Below are positions 46,419 to 59,268 of a stretch of 64,000 nucleotides of DNA, piece by piece; within the stretch, counting starts at the first letter, position 1, and the number at the start of each line of letters is the position of its first letter. The position numbers and the translations under genes are program-made. Source of the stretch: Gammaproteobacteria bacterium (lineage in GTDB: Bacteria; Pseudomonadota; Gammaproteobacteria; Nevskiales; Nevskiaceae); contig JACPFV010000033.1 of the NCBI GenBank assembly GCA_016182805.1, forward strand, positions 4,111 to 68,110, written 5' to 3'. The notes beneath the pieces are model-generated. The model saw only the letters and a program-made list of their open reading frames with translations, was not told the origin of the DNA and searched no databases.

Positions 46419-47187
46419 TCAAGCCTGCGGCGACACCGTCACCTGAAGCATATGCACCCGCCGGCTGTCCGCGCGCTGGACGTTGAAGCTGAACTGCTCC
46501 AGCTTCACGCTCTCGCCGCGGCGCGGCATGTGGCCGAAACGGTGCACCACGAGGCCGCCGACCGTGTCGAACACCTCGTTGGAGAACGCGGTGCCGAAGT
46601 ACTGGTTGAAGTCCTCGATCGAGGTCAGGCCGTTGACGAGATAGCGGCGCTCGTCCTGCTTGAGGATCATGGCGCTCTCGGACTCGTCGTACTCGTCGGC
46701 GATCTCGCCGATGATCTGTTCGATCACGTCTTCGATCGTGACCAGGCCGGCGACGCCGCCGTACTCGTCGACCACGATCGCCATGTGGTTGCGGCTGCCG
46801 CGGAAGTCCTTGAGCAGCACGTTGACGCGCTTGGATTCCGGCACGAACACCGCCGGGCGCAGCATGCGCTGAAGCTCGAAGGTGGCGGCGTCGAAGCCGT
46901 GCACGGGCGAGGTGTAGCGCAGCAGGTCCTTGGCCAGCAGGATGCCGGCGACCTGGTCCTCTGAGTCGCTGACCACCGGGAAGCGCGAGTGGCCCGACGG
47001 CGGTGGCGAACACGCCCTGGATCATGAACCAGGCATCCGCGTCCACCAGTTCCTGCTCGCGCGCCTCGCGCAGCAGCAGCAGCAGGTCCTCGCGCGTCTT
47101 GGGACCGCCGGCCATGCGTCGCGTCAGGCGGCGCCACCAGTTGTTGTTCTGCGAATCCGGATTCTTCCGACTCGGTTCGTCGGCCAT
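46419..47187 (-). pseudogene. corC: corC-like CBS-domain gene with internal deletion and frame break
   Basis: The N-terminal part (ATG 47187; NWWRRLTRRMAGGPKTREDL, then DAWFMIQGVFATA) and the C-terminal part (GHSRFPVVSDSEDQVAGILL to the stop at 46419) both match CorC/YbeX but are in different frames. Compared with remembered E. coli and Pseudomonas CorC, about 33 residues are absent at the join near 47008, including most of the first CBS unit (the ADxxVRDIMxPRSQM region). The second CBS domain (MAIVVDEYGGVAGLVTIEDV) and the transporter-associated domain are intact and could be translated from a GTG at 46976. Mutation or assembly error are both possible. Confidence 0.8.
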
Positions 47188-47194
47188 TGTGTTC

Positions 47195-47641
47195 TTAATT
47201 TTCCAGGAGGTAGGGGTCGGGAATATCGAATCGGGCCAGGATCGCCCGCTCGCGGGCCTCCATGCGGCCGGCGTCCTTGGCATCAATATGGTCGTACCCG
47301 AGCAGATGCAAGCTGCCGTGCACGATCATGTGGGCCCAGTGATGCCGCGGGGGCTTGCCCTGCTCCCGCGCTTCGCGGGCCACCACCGGCGCGCAGACCA
47401 CCAAGTCGCCCAGCATTCCCTCGCCGGTCAATTCCGGATAGGGAAAGGACAGCACGTTGGTCGGTTTGTTCTTGCCGCGGTAGCGCGCGTTCAGGCGGCG
47501 GCTCTCCTCCGCGCCCACGATGCGGATTGTAATCTGGCCGGCGCGGGCGCCGGTGGCAGCCGCCGCCCAGGCGCGCAGGCTTGCCGCGCTGGGGATGCCC
47601 CGCGCCGGCACGCGGCGCTGGATCGCGACTCCCGCGCTCAT
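47195..47641 (-). CDS. ybeY: YbeY endoribonuclease
   Basis: 148 residues with the metal-binding motif HMIVHGSLHLLGYDH and the preceding TNVLSFPYPEL. YbeY is a zinc endonuclease for 16S rRNA 3' maturation and ribosome quality control. ATG 47641 overlaps the phoH stop. Its ribosome-binding site (GGGGAAC) lies inside the 7-nt tandem repeat described at 47644-47678. Confidence 0.95.
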   Translation of the reverse strand: MSAGVAIQRRVPARGIPSAASLRAWAAAATGARAGQITIRIVGAEESRRLNARYRGKNKPTNVLSFPYPELTGEGMLGDLVVCAPVVAREAREQGKPPRHHWAHMIVHGSLHLLGYDHIDAKDAGRMEARERAILARFDIPDPYLLEN

Positions 47642-48660
47642 GGGTTCCCCGTTCCCCGTCCCGCGTCCCCTGTCCCCTGGTTCTCGTGCTGCTCGTACGC
47701 ATGCACGATCGCCTGCACCAGCGGATGGCGCACCACGTCCTTGTTCTCGAACTGGCAGAACTTGATGCCCGGCACGTTCTGCAACACGCGCATGGCGTGC
47801 TTGAGGCCGGAGCGCTCGTGCTTGGGCAGGTCGATCTGGGTGACGTCGCCGGTCACGACCGCCACCGAGCCGAAGCCGATGCGGGTCAGGAACATCTTCA
47901 TCTGCTCGACCGTGGTGTTCTGAGCTTCGTCGAGGATGATGAACGACTCGTTAAGCGTGCGGCCGCGCATGAAGGCCAGAGGCGCAACCTCGATCACGCT
48001 GCGCTCGACCAGCCGCGCCACGCGCTCGAAGCCGAGCATCTCGTACAGCGCGTCGTACAGTGGGCGCAGGTACGGGTCGATCTTCTGCGCCATGTCGCCC
48101 GGCAGAAAGCCCAGCTTCTCGCCCGCCTCCACCGCGGGCCGCACCAGCACCAGCCGGCGCACGCGGTCGCGCTCCAGCGCCTGCACCGCGCTGGCGACGG
48201 CGAGATAGGTCTTGCCGGTACCGGCGGGGCCGATGCCGAACACCAGGTCGTTGGCGGCGATTTCGGTGAGGTACTGGCGCTGACGCGCGCTGCGGCCGCG
48301 CACAACGCCGCGCTTGGTGCGCACCACGATCTCGCCCTCCGCCTCCGGCGCGGTCGGCTCCACCGGCAACGGAGCGGCCGCCTCGGTGCGCAGCGCCAGG
48401 TGCACCTGCTCGGTGGTGACAAGGCTGTCCGCCGCCTGTTCGAACAGCATGCGCAGCACGTCCTCGGCACGGTTGATCTCGTGCTCCGGCCCGAGCAGGC
48501 GGTAGCGGTTGCCGCGGTTGCGGATCTCCACGCCCAGGCCCAGCTCGATCTGGCGCAGGTGCGCGTCGAACGGCCCGTTGAGATTCGCGAGCCGCTGCGC
48601 GTCGTCGGGCTCGAGGACCAGGTCGAGTCGGCGGCCGCTCGCTTGGGTTCGCGCGCTCAC
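47638..48660 (-). CDS. phoH: PhoH-like ATPase (YbeZ)
   Basis: 340 residues from a GTG overlapping the miaB stop. An N-terminal KH-like region is followed by the PhoH ATPase: Walker [15 protein letters not shown] near residue 143, [16 protein letters not shown], Walker [12 protein letters not shown], and [11 protein letters not shown]. YbeZ works with YbeY on rRNA in other bacteria. The last residues ([14 protein letters not shown]) are encoded by a tandem repeat and are not family sequence. Confidence 0.94.
   Translation of the reverse strand: MSARTQASGRRLDLVLEPDDAQRLANLNGPFDAHLRQIELGLGVEIRNRGNRYRLLGPEHEINRAEDVLRMLFEQAADSLVTTEQVHLALRTEAAAPLPVEPTAPEAEGEIVVRTKRGVVRGRSARQRQYLTEIAANDLVFGIGPAGTGKTYLAVASAVQALERDRVRRLVLVRPAVEAGEKLGFLPGDMAQKIDPYLRPLYDALYEMLGFERVARLVERSVIEVAPLAFMRGRTLNESFIILDEAQNTTVEQMKMFLTRIGFGSVAVVTGDVTQIDLPKHERSGLKHAMRVLQNVPGIKFCQFENKDVVRHPLVQAIVHAYEQHENQGTGDAGRGTGNP
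47644..47678. repeat. 7-nt tandem repeat at the phoH/ybeY junction
   Basis: Five units read GTTCCCC, GTTCCCC, GTCCCGC, GTCCCCT, GTCCCCT. They encode the non-conserved PhoH tail on the minus strand and contain the ybeY ribosome-binding site. A unit gain or loss would shift the PhoH frame. Confidence 0.8.
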
Positions 48661-50003
48661 GCGGCCAGGGCCGCCGGCTCGGTCAGGAGCCGGCCACGCA
48701 GGGAATTGGACAAGGCCTCGGCGACGTACACGTCGACGAAGCGGCCGATCAACGAATCCGACCCGTCGAAGTTGACCCAGCGATTGGTCGAGGTACGGCC
48801 CGTCATCTGGCCCTCGCCCTTCCTCGACGCTCGCTCCACCAGCACGCGCTGGGTCGTGCCGACCAGCTTCTCCTTGAACTCCGCGTCGAGCAGCCGGATA
48901 CGGCCTTGCAGGATCTCCAGCCGCCGATGCTTATCCTGCGCCGTCACGCTGTCGCGCAGGTTCGCCGCCGGCGTGCCGGGGCGCGGGCTGTAGATGAAGG
49001 AAAACGCGCAGTCGAAGCGCGCCTCGGCGATCAGGTCCATCGTCGCCATGAAGTCGGCGTCCGTCTCGGACGGGAAGCCGACGATGAAATCCGAGGACAG
49101 CGAGAGGTCCGGCCGAGCTTCGCGCACGCGCCGGATCTTCTCCAGGTACTGCGCGCGGTTGTGGCCGCGCTTCATCATCGCCAGGATGCGGTCCGAGCCG
49201 GATTGCACGGGAAGATGCAAATAGCTCGCGAGCTTCGGTTCCTCGGCGAACGCTTCAATCAGCGAATCGGTGAACTCGACCGGGTGCGAGGTCATGAAGC
49301 GGATCCGCGCCAGGCCATCCAGGCGCGCCAGGTGGTTGATGAGCAGCGCCAGGTCGCAGGTCTCGTGCGCGCCCATGCGCCCGCGGTAGGCGTTCACGTT
49401 CTGGCCCAGCAGGGTGATCTCGCGCACGCCCTGCTCCACCAGCCGCGCGCACTCGGCGAGCACGTCGTCCAGCGGCCGGCTCACTTCCTCGCCGCGGGTG
49501 TACGGCACCACGCAGAAGGTGCAGTACTTGGAGCAGCCTTCCATGATCGACACGAAGGCCGTCGGCCCTTCCGCCCGCGGCTCCGGCAGGCGGTCGAACT
49601 TCTCGATCTCCGGAAAGCTGATGTCCACCGCCGGCACGCCGGCCTTGCCCGCGCGCTCCAGAAGCTCCGGCAACCGGTGCAAGGTCTGCGGCCCGAACAC
49701 GATGTCCACGATCGGCGCGCGCCGGGCGATCGCATCGCCCTCCTGGCTCGCCACGCAGCCGCCCACGCCAATCAGCCGCCCCGGCCGGGCCGACTTCCAG
49801 TCCTTCCAGCGCCCCAACTCGGAAAACACCTTCTCCTGCGCCTTCTCGCGCACCGAGCAGGTGTTCAGCAGCAGAAGATCGGCTTCCTCCGCCACGTTCG
49901 TACGCTCAAAGCCATGCGACTTGGCGAGTACGTCGGCCATCTTCGCCGAATCGTACTCGTTCATCTGGCAGCCGTACGTGAGGAGGTAAAGCTTGCGGGA
50001 CAT
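48657..50003 (-). CDS. miaB: tRNA-2-methylthio-N6-dimethylallyladenosine synthase
   Basis: 448 residues. The N-terminal MTTase domain has its three cysteines ([32 protein letters not shown]). The radical-SAM motif is CSKYCTFC near residue 154, and a TRAM domain closes the protein. It adds the methylthio group to position 37 of tRNAs with two iron-sulfur clusters. It is first in the miaB-phoH-ybeY-corC-lnt run; a TATAAT box lies 30 bp upstream. Confidence 0.96.
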   Translation of the reverse strand: MSRKLYLLTYGCQMNEYDSAKMADVLAKSHGFERTNVAEEADLLLLNTCSVREKAQEKVFSELGRWKDWKSARPGRLIGVGGCVASQEGDAIARRAPIVDIVFGPQTLHRLPELLERAGKAGVPAVDISFPEIEKFDRLPEPRAEGPTAFVSIMEGCSKYCTFCVVPYTRGEEVSRPLDDVLAECARLVEQGVREITLLGQNVNAYRGRMGAHETCDLALLINHLARLDGLARIRFMTSHPVEFTDSLIEAFAEEPKLASYLHLPVQSGSDRILAMMKRGHNRAQYLEKIRRVREARPDLSLSSDFIVGFPSETDADFMATMDLIAEARFDCAFSFIYSPRPGTPAANLRDSVTAQDKHRRLEILQGRIRLLDAEFKEKLVGTTQRVLVERASRKGEGQMTGRTSTNRWVNFDGSDSLIGRFVDVYVAEALSNSLRGRLLTEPAALAA

Positions 50004-50032
50004 CCGGGGGAGAGCACCGAGGAAAGTCCGCG

Positions 50033-50038
50033 ATTATA
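50033..50038 (-). promoter_or_regulatory. Probable -10 box of the miaB operon
   Basis: A perfect TATAAT on the minus strand ending 30 bp before the miaB ATG. The -35 region is poor at 17 bp spacing (TTGCAG lies 20 bp away), so the promoter is likely but incompletely defined. A small GGGGA/TCCCC hairpin between here and ssb may end the ssb transcript. Confidence 0.45.
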
Positions 50039-50117
50039 CAAGGACGGCAATCGGGAGCCTGCAATGGGGAAAGTATCCCCGATGCCCCTGCCGTCGCTCG
50101 TATCCCCCGATCCCGTA

Positions 50118-50570
50118 TCAGAACGGAATATCGTCGTCCTCGAAGCCCTTGTCCTCCGCCATCTCCGGCTTGCGCGCGGCCGGGGCAGCGGTGGGGGCTT
50201 CGCGCTCGAAGCTGGCGGTGCCGCCGGCGCCGCCCTTGCCGCCGAGCATCTGCATCTCGTTGGCGATGATTTCCGTCGTGTAGCGGTCCTTGCCTTCCTT
50301 GTCCTGCCACTTGCGGGTGCGCAGGCTGCCTTCGATGTAGACCTGCTGGCCCTTGCGCAGGTACTGGGCGGCGATCTCGGCGAGGCGCTGGTAGAACACC
50401 ACGTTGTGCCACTCGGTGCGTTCCTGCTTTTCGCCGGACTGCTTGTCCTTCCAGTTCTCGGAGGTCGCCACGGTGATGTTGGTGACGGAGCCGCCGGAAG
50501 GCAGCGCCCGCGTTTCCGGGTCCTTGCCCAGGTTGCCCACCAGGATCACCTTGTTGATGCCGCGCGCCAT
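50118..50570 (-). CDS. ssb: Single-stranded DNA-binding protein
   Basis: 150 residues with a good AAGGAG site. The OB-fold starts [20 protein letters not shown] and includes [21 protein letters not shown] Gly/Ala-rich linker leads to the acidic tip DDDIPF that recruits partner proteins. It forms tetramers on single-stranded DNA in replication and repair. It follows the MFS gene by 11 nt; uvrA lies just beyond, divergent, an arrangement common in proteobacteria. Confidence 0.96.
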   Translation of the reverse strand: MARGINKVILVGNLGKDPETRALPSGGSVTNITVATSENWKDKQSGEKQERTEWHNVVFYQRLAEIAAQYLRKGQQVYIEGSLRTRKWQDKEGKDRYTTEIIANEMQMLGGKGGAGGTASFEREAPTAAPAARKPEMAEDKGFEDDDIPF

Positions 50571-50581
50571 GACAATTCTCC

Positions 50582-51760
50582 TTACGCTTCCGCTTTGCGT
50601 TGCTCGGTGTACGGCGCCGCCGGGGCGCACGCCGCAATGACGAACCAGACTACAGGCAGCGACGCGGTCACTGCAAACACGCCGCTCATGCCCCAATGCG
50701 TGGCGGCCCAGCCGCCGAGGATGCCGCCGGCGAAGGCGCCCAGAAACTGGGCGCTGGAATAGACGCCCAGCGCGGCGCCCTTCTGGTCCGCCGGCGCCAG
50801 TCGCGAGATCAGCGACGGCAGCGCGCCTTCCAGGAAGTTGAAGCCCATGAAGAACACGGTCAGCGCCGCGAGCAGGGCCCAGGCGCGGCCGTGCTCGACG
50901 GCGAGCGTTGCCAGGCCCAGGCCGCACGCCGCGATCGCCGTCAGGAAGGCCTGGCGCATGCGGCCCTGGCGCTCGACGCGGCGGATGAACGGGAACACGG
51001 GAACGATCGAGGCGAGCATCACCGGCAGGTAGACCTTCCAGTGCTCGGAGCCGGGCAGATTCAGGGTCTGCTCCAGCGCCAGCGGCGCGGCCAGGAACAG
51101 CGCCGTCAGCATGGCGTGGAGGATGAAGATGCCGGCGTCCAGGCGCAGCAGGCGCGGGTCGGCCAGGGCGGCGCGCAGGGAGCCGGGCCGCACCGCGGGC
51201 TGGATGGCGTCCGGCACGCCCCACCACACCACCGGCAGCGTGGACAGCGCCAGGGCGGCGGTGAGCAGGAACAGGCCGTCCACGCCGATCCAGTGCGACA
51301 GCGCGGGGCCGAGCACCAGCGCCAGGATGAAGGCGGCGCCCATGCCGACCCCGACCACCGTCATTGCCTGGGTGCGGACTTCGTCGCGCGTGGTGTCGGC
51401 CAGCAGCGCCGACACCGCCGAGGAAACCGCGCCGGCGCCCTGCAAGGCGCGGCCGATGACGATCCACTCGATGGACCGCGCCAGCCCGGCCACCAGGCTG
51501 CCGGCGGCGAACACCAGCATGCCGAGCGAGATCACGCGCTTGCGCCCGACGCGGTCCGACACCATGCCCAGCGGAATCTGCAGGATCGACTGCGTGAGGC
51601 CGTAGATGCCCAGCGCCAGGCCGATCTGCTGCGGCGTGGCGCCGTGCGGCAGGCCGCGCGCGTACAGCGCGAACACCGGCAGAATCATAAACATGCCGAT
51701 CATGCGCAGGGCGTAAACCGCGCCCAGGCCGAAAGTGGCACGCCATTCGGTGAGGTTCAT
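50582..51760 (-). CDS. MFS transporter
   Basis: 392 residues and about 12 membrane segments from ATG 51760 ([20 protein letters not shown]). The loop 2-3 signature [18 protein letters not shown] is clear and the central cytoplasmic loop is short. It resembles the YajR-like or drug-efflux branch encoded between ssb and uvrA in many gammaproteobacteria. The substrate is unknown. The longer frame upstream was rejected because it is encoded by a repeat and precedes the first membrane helix. Confidence 0.88.
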   Translation of the reverse strand: MNLTEWRATFGLGAVYALRMIGMFMILPVFALYARGLPHGATPQQIGLALGIYGLTQSILQIPLGMVSDRVGRKRVISLGMLVFAAGSLVAGLARSIEWIVIGRALQGAGAVSSAVSALLADTTRDEVRTQAMTVVGVGMGAAFILALVLGPALSHWIGVDGLFLLTAALALSTLPVVWWGVPDAIQPAVRPGSLRAALADPRLLRLDAGIFILHAMLTALFLAAPLALEQTLNLPGSEHWKVYLPVMLASIVPVFPFIRRVERQGRMRQAFLTAIAACGLGLATLAVEHGRAWALLAALTVFFMGFNFLEGALPSLISRLAPADQKGAALGVYSSAQFLGAFAGGILGGWAATHWGMSGVFAVTASLPVVWFVIAACAPAAPYTEQRKAEA

Positions 51761-51774
51761 CGAGACAACGGCAG

Positions 51775-51845
51775 TGGGGATGGGGAATTCGGGATCCGGC
51801 GGCGGAGGGACAGTGAGCTGCACCCATCCCCAATCCCGAATCCCA
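51775..51845. repeat. G-rich repeat words in the MFS-uvrA intergenic region
   Basis: GGGATGGGGAATTCGGGAT (from 51777) on one strand and TGGGATTCGGGATTGGGGAT on the other (51826-51845) share the words GGGGATGGG and ATTCGGGAT in opposite orientation. They look like a decayed dispersed repeat. A TATAGT box at 51853-51858 next to it may serve uvrA. No LexA-type box was found. Confidence 0.4.
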
Positions 51846-51888
51846 GGTTGCGTATAGTACGCGATTCGCTCGCTCCGCCATCGCCGCA

Positions 51889-54756
<2,868 letters not shown>

Positions 54757-54772
54757 GCAGAGGCCGGAATCG

Positions 54773-57277
54773 TCAAAACTGGTACTTCACGTACGCCAGG
54801 GCCTGATCGCGGTCGCGTTGCGGGTTGTAGCGGCCCGCGCCGGTAAACCAGGTGTAGCCGACATTGAAGGACAGCGATTCCTTGTAGCGCGTTTCCAGCA
54901 GGAAGATCGCGGTCTTGCGATCCTCGACGAACTGGCCGGCGACGTCGGTCGACGTGCCCTTCACGTCGTGCTTCCAGATCGTGAACGGCGCAAAGCTGAT
55001 GCCGGGGAACACCGACTCGTAGCGGATCAGGCTGACGATCACGTAGCCCCAGGAGAACGGATCGGCATAGCCGCGCGGGTCTTCCTGGTGCGGGTTGAAG
55101 CGCAGGCCGTCGCCGATGCCGTCGCCGAACGTATCGCCGTTGCGCGGGTTGAAGCCGCCGAAGTCGCAATCGACCGTGTGCGCGCAATCCTGGCGGTAGT
55201 TGCCGGTCATGGAGCCGTCGGCGCCGGCGCTGGCGTGGTTGAAGGTGCCGAAAGCCTCGATCTGCAGCCGATCCGTATCCGGCAGGTCCGGCACCCACTG
55301 CGCGCCCAGCTCGAACAACCAGATCATCTGGTCGGCGCCGATCGGGTTGTCCGTCGCACCCTGCACGTAGGTCGCGCCCAGGTTGAACTGGTAGACGTCG
55401 AACGGCTCCCAGCCGCGGATGTAGCTGTTGCCCGGCGTCTCGCCCGGCGCGACGCCGCGCCAGGAACCGACGAAGCTGGGGAACGAGCGCGCGGAGCCGA
55501 CGCCGGCGCCGATCCCCAGGTCGAAAGTATCCTTATAGGACTGGATGCCGGTCCCCGGATACGGCGCGAAGTCGCTGGACGGATACAGGCACTCTCCGCC
55601 CAGGCCGGCGGTCGTTCCCGGCGGACACACGCCGGCCGGACCGGCTGGGCCCAGGCCACCCTGCGAGCCGGTGCAGCCCGCTTCCTCGTTGTGGCAGCGC
55701 GCCAGCATGGGGCCCAGCGCGTGGAACGTAAGGTCTTCGAGGTCCACCTGCAGGGGCATGTCCGGCCGGTACACGATTTCGCCCTGCAGCGACAGATCGC
55801 CGACCGTGGTGTTGAAGCTGACGCCGAACAGCTGGAGGTCTTCCGGGTATTCGAACTGGAAGCGCACCGAGTCGATCGGCACCGCGCTGTCCGTGGCGGA
55901 GAGCGGATCGGTCGGATTTTGCACCGGCATGTCGGGGCACAGCATCAGCAGCTCGATGCCGTTGGTCGCCTCGCGGGAGCAGGCTTCCGGCGTCGAATAG
56001 AAGCTGACGTACGGCAGCTTGGAGTGGTAGTTCATGAAATACACGCCAAGCTCGGTGCCGTTGTTCAGCCACTCGGCGAAGTACTTGAAGGCGATGCCGA
56101 ACTGGCCGTCGTCGCTGGCGTCGTTGTCTTTCAGGCGGCGGATGGTGGTGCTGGTGGGGGTGAGGCCGGACAGCGGGTTGTCCAGCGGAGCGGACAGGCC
56201 GGACTCCGGGTTGAAGGCGCAATCCGCGCCGCACTTTTCGGGATCCTCGGCCGGCGTGCCGAAGCTGATGGAAGCGTGGTTGACGGTGTTGTAGCTGCCG
56301 GCGTCGGCGAACGAGTAGAAACTGCCGGGAGCCGGAATCTCGACCGGCGCCCACTCGTAGCCGTAGAACGCCTCGACCGCCGCGCCTTCGAACACCTCCG
56401 TGGACAGGAACACCATGCCGGTGGGAACGAACAGTTCCGACAGGTCGAAGCCGACGCGGAAGAAGTTGTTGGCGTTGATTGGGTTGGCCTGGTTCAGCGA
56501 ATTGAACACCAGCGCCGTGCTCTCGCCCCAGTTCACGGTCTGGCGGCCGACCTTGAACGTCAGCTCGCGCTCGCCCAGGACCTCCGGCAGCGGCAACGTG
56601 CCGTAGAAGTAGGCGTCGAACAACTGGAGGTCGGTGCCGATCTGGCTCAGCACCTTGCCGTCGCGGCGCTTGCGCTTGACGGCGGCGCCGCGGCCGAAAG
56701 TCTCGGCAAACGTCGTGTTCGCCCGCTCGTCGCCGGTGTAGGCGACCTCATCCCGGTTTTCCGAGGTGATCATGTTCGGGTGGAACTCCTCGAAGTCGCT
56801 GTTGACGGCGTCGAAGAAGTAGAGCCACTTGGCGAAGAATCCGTAGTCCCCGTAGGTAACCTTCAGGTCCTGCGTGATCTTGAACACCGCCTGGGTCAGA
56901 TCGTGCTTGTCGTAGTTCCAGTTGCCGTCGTCGGCGTTGATCGACGCCTGGCCGGGCGCCGCGGCGGCGGCCGCCGCGGGGTAGGTCTGCACGCTGAACA
57001 CGCCCTGGCACTGCTGGTTGTTGCTGCCGTCCGGCTGCGGGCCGCAGATATCGTTCCCGCGGTACCCGCCGAGATTGCCCTTGCCGACGAGGTCGCTCGC
57101 GCGGTCCTGCATGCGGATCGCCGCGCCGGCGGTGATGACAGTGTTGAGCGTGCCCTCGACGCCGTCGCCGTAATCGAGCGTGAAACCGATGGCGTGTGCG
57201 GCTCCGGCCTGGACCAGCGCGGCGACGGCCACGGCGGTGCGCAGGAAGGCGCCAGTCAATGCGACGCGACTCTTCAT
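54773..57277 (-). CDS. DUF1302 family outer-membrane protein (isolated copy)
   Basis: 834 residues from ATG 57277 (GGGGGGA upstream). The signal peptide ends GAAHA. DUF1302 blocks are present: NADDGNWNYDKHDLTQAVFK, FKVGRQTVNWGESTALVFNS, LNQANPINANNFFRVGFDLS, VYFMNYHSKLPYVSF, and a final AYVKYQF ending in Phe as outer-membrane barrels do. It is larger than the 762-residue copy because of a Cys/Gly-rich insert (around EEAGCTGSQGGLGPAGPAGV). Unlike that copy it has no DUF1329 or RND partner; it lies 126 bp after the opp operon on the same strand. Confidence 0.9.
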   Translation of the reverse strand: MKSRVALTGAFLRTAVAVAALVQAGAAHAIGFTLDYGDGVEGTLNTVITAGAAIRMQDRASDLVGKGNLGGYRGNDICGPQPDGSNNQQCQGVFSVQTYPAAAAAAAPGQASINADDGNWNYDKHDLTQAVFKITQDLKVTYGDYGFFAKWLYFFDAVNSDFEEFHPNMITSENRDEVAYTGDERANTTFAETFGRGAAVKRKRRDGKVLSQIGTDLQLFDAYFYGTLPLPEVLGERELTFKVGRQTVNWGESTALVFNSLNQANPINANNFFRVGFDLSELFVPTGMVFLSTEVFEGAAVEAFYGYEWAPVEIPAPGSFYSFADAGSYNTVNHASISFGTPAEDPEKCGADCAFNPESGLSAPLDNPLSGLTPTSTTIRRLKDNDASDDGQFGIAFKYFAEWLNNGTELGVYFMNYHSKLPYVSFYSTPEACSREATNGIELLMLCPDMPVQNPTDPLSATDSAVPIDSVRFQFEYPEDLQLFGVSFNTTVGDLSLQGEIVYRPDMPLQVDLEDLTFHALGPMLARCHNEEAGCTGSQGGLGPAGPAGVCPPGTTAGLGGECLYPSSDFAPYPGTGIQSYKDTFDLGIGAGVGSARSFPSFVGSWRGVAPGETPGNSYIRGWEPFDVYQFNLGATYVQGATDNPIGADQMIWLFELGAQWVPDLPDTDRLQIEAFGTFNHASAGADGSMTGNYRQDCAHTVDCDFGGFNPRNGDTFGDGIGDGLRFNPHQEDPRGYADPFSWGYVIVSLIRYESVFPGISFAPFTIWKHDVKGTSTDVAGQFVEDRKTAIFLLETRYKESLSFNVGYTWFTGAGRYNPQRDRDQALAYVKYQF

Positions 57278-57402
57278 TATGTCCCCCCAGAATTCCGCGG
57301 CGCCGGTCCTCTCTCCAAAGCACGTTGCCGGCACGCGCGTCCGAGCCAAGTTACCAGTAGCCTCGCGGCTTGCGCAACCTGCCGGTGAAACGCGGTGCGG
57401 TC

Positions 57403-58386
57403 TTAGCGCAGTTCGGCGGCACGCGCATGGCAGGCGCGCTGCACGCCCGCCTCGACCGTCGAGGGCGGCGCCTCAACGCGGCAGCGATCGAGGGCAAAGG
57501 CGCAGCGCGGCTCGAACGGGCAACCTGCCGGCGGGTGCAGCAGGTCGGGCGGCTGGCCGGCGATGGCGTCGAGCGGCAGCTCCGGCGGCAGATCCAGCCG
57601 CGGCCGCGAGCGCAGCAGGCCCAGCGTGTAGGGATGGCTCGGGCGCGCCAGCACCCGCTCGACCGCGCCCTGCTCCATCGGCCGGCCGGCGTAGAGGACC
57701 AGCACGCGGTCGCAGGCCTGCGCGACGATGCCCAGGTCGTGCGCGATCAGCAGGACGGCCACGCCGAACTCTCGCCGCAGCTCGGCAAGCAGCGCCAGGA
57801 TTTGCGCCTGGATCGTGACGTCCAGCGCCGAGGTCGGTTCGTCGGCCAGCAGCAGCTTGGGCCGGCACAGCAGCGCCATGGCGATCGTCAGGCGCTGGCG
57901 CATGCCGCCCGACAGCTCGTGCGGATAACCGGCGAGGCGCCGCGCGGGATCGGCAATGCGCACCGCGTCGAGCATGCGCGCCGACTCGCGCAGCGCCTCG
58001 GCGCGGCCCAGGCCGCGGTGCTGCACCAGCACCTCGGCCATCTGCGTGCCCACCGTGAGGTGCGGGTTGAGGCTGCCGAGCGGGTCCTGGAACACCATGC
58101 CGATCTCGGCGCCGCGGATGGCGTTGAGCTGGCTGCGCGCCATGCCCAGCAGCTCCTGCCCGCGGAAGCGGATCGAACCCTCGGCGCGGCCGTTGGCCGC
58201 GAGCAGGCCGAAGATCGCGAGCGCGGTCTGCGTCTTGCCGGAACCGGATTCGCCGACGATCCCCAGCGCCTCGCCCGCGTCCAGCTCGAGGCCGAGTCCG
58301 TCGACTGCCGTCAGGCTGCCGGCGGGCGTGGCGAACGTGACCTTGAGGTCCGAGACGTGCAGCAGATTGCGCGACGCATTTGTCAT
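57403..58386 (-). CDS. oppD: Oligopeptide ABC transporter ATPase OppD
   Basis: 327 residues with Walker [11 protein letters not shown] near 45, Q-loop [12 protein letters not shown], signature [16 protein letters not shown], Walker [12 protein letters not shown] and LIAHDLGIV. The C-terminal oligopeptide/dipeptide region ends with the cysteine cluster ([14 protein letters not shown]) that in OppD/DppD can hold an iron-sulfur cluster. It normally pairs with OppF, but no oppF follows here, so it may act as a homodimer or with an ATPase encoded elsewhere. Confidence 0.92.
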   Translation of the reverse strand: MTNASRNLLHVSDLKVTFATPAGSLTAVDGLGLELDAGEALGIVGESGSGKTQTALAIFGLLAANGRAEGSIRFRGQELLGMARSQLNAIRGAEIGMVFQDPLGSLNPHLTVGTQMAEVLVQHRGLGRAEALRESARMLDAVRIADPARRLAGYPHELSGGMRQRLTIAMALLCRPKLLLADEPTSALDVTIQAQILALLAELRREFGVAVLLIAHDLGIVAQACDRVLVLYAGRPMEQGAVERVLARPSHPYTLGLLRSRPRLDLPPELPLDAIAGQPPDLLHPPAGCPFEPRCAFALDRCRVEAPPSTVEAGVQRACHARAAELR

Positions 58387-58392
58387 ATGCGT

Positions 58393-59268
58393 TTACCGGC
58401 TCTTGGGATCCAGCGCGTCGCGCAGCCCGTCGCCGACGAGGTTGAAGCACAGCAGCGTCAGCGCCAGAAATCCGGCCGGGAAGATCAGGGTCCAGGGCGC
58501 GGCTTCCATGTCGGCGGCGCCTTCGTTGACCAGCGCGCCCCAACTCGTCGCCGGCTCCTGCACGCCCAGGCCCAGGAAGCTCAGGAAGGATTCGACCAGG
58601 ATCACCTGCGGGATGGTGAGCGTCGCGCAGACGACCACCGCCCCGATCAGATTGGGCACGATATGACGGCGGATGATCTCGGCGTCGCGCAGCCCGGCCA
58701 GCCGCGCCGCGTCGACAAATTCGCGCCGCTTGAGCGCCAGCGCCTGGCCGCGCACGACCCGCGCCATGTCGAGCCAGTTGATGAGGCCGATGGCGAGGAA
58801 CATCAGCAGCAGGTGGCGCCCGAACAGCACCATCAGCAGGATCACCAGGAACATGAAGGGCAGCGCGTACAGGATGTCGACGACGCGCATCATCGACTGA
58901 TCGACACGCCCGCCGAAATAGCCCGCCACCGCGCCCCAGGCGACGCCGATCGCCAGCGACACCAGCGTTCCGGCGAACCCGACCAGCAGCGACATGCGCC
59001 CGCCGTGGAAGGTGCGCACGAACAGGTCGCGGCCGACGCTGTCGGTTCCGAACAGGTGCATCCCCGCCGCGCCCGGCGGCGCCGCGATGCTCTGGAGGTC
59101 GAGCTGGTCGTACGCGTACGGCGCGAACAGCGGCACCAGCAGGCACAGCAGGACCACGACCAGCAGCAGCGCCGCGCTCGCCATCACCGCCGGCCGGCGG
59201 CGCAGCGCCTGCCGCACATCCTGCCAGGGGCTGCGCGCGGGCGCACCGGATAGATCGGCGGCGTTCAT
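58393..59268 (-). CDS. oppC: Oligopeptide ABC transporter permease OppC
   Basis: 291 residues with an N-terminal OppC extension (RSPWQDVRQALRRRPAVMAS), then HLFGTDSVGRDLFVRTFHGG, six membrane segments, and the EAA-type coupling loop FVDAARLAGLRDAEIIRRHI. ATG 59268 overlaps the oppB stop (ATGA). It forms the inner-membrane channel with OppB and connects to OppD 6 nt downstream. Confidence 0.94.
   Translation of the reverse strand: MNAADLSGAPARSPWQDVRQALRRRPAVMASAALLLVVVLLCLLVPLFAPYAYDQLDLQSIAAPPGAAGMHLFGTDSVGRDLFVRTFHGGRMSLLVGFAGTLVSLAIGVAWGAVAGYFGGRVDQSMMRVVDILYALPFMFLVILLMVLFGRHLLLMFLAIGLINWLDMARVVRGQALALKRREFVDAARLAGLRDAEIIRRHIVPNLIGAVVVCATLTIPQVILVESFLSFLGLGVQEPATSWGALVNEGAADMEAAPWTLIFPAGFLALTLLCFNLVGDGLRDALDPKSR

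Noticed and set aside
51761-51888. A LexA box upstream of uvrA
   Set aside because: No convincing CTG-N10-CAG palindrome was found; only a TATAGT box and G-rich repeat words.
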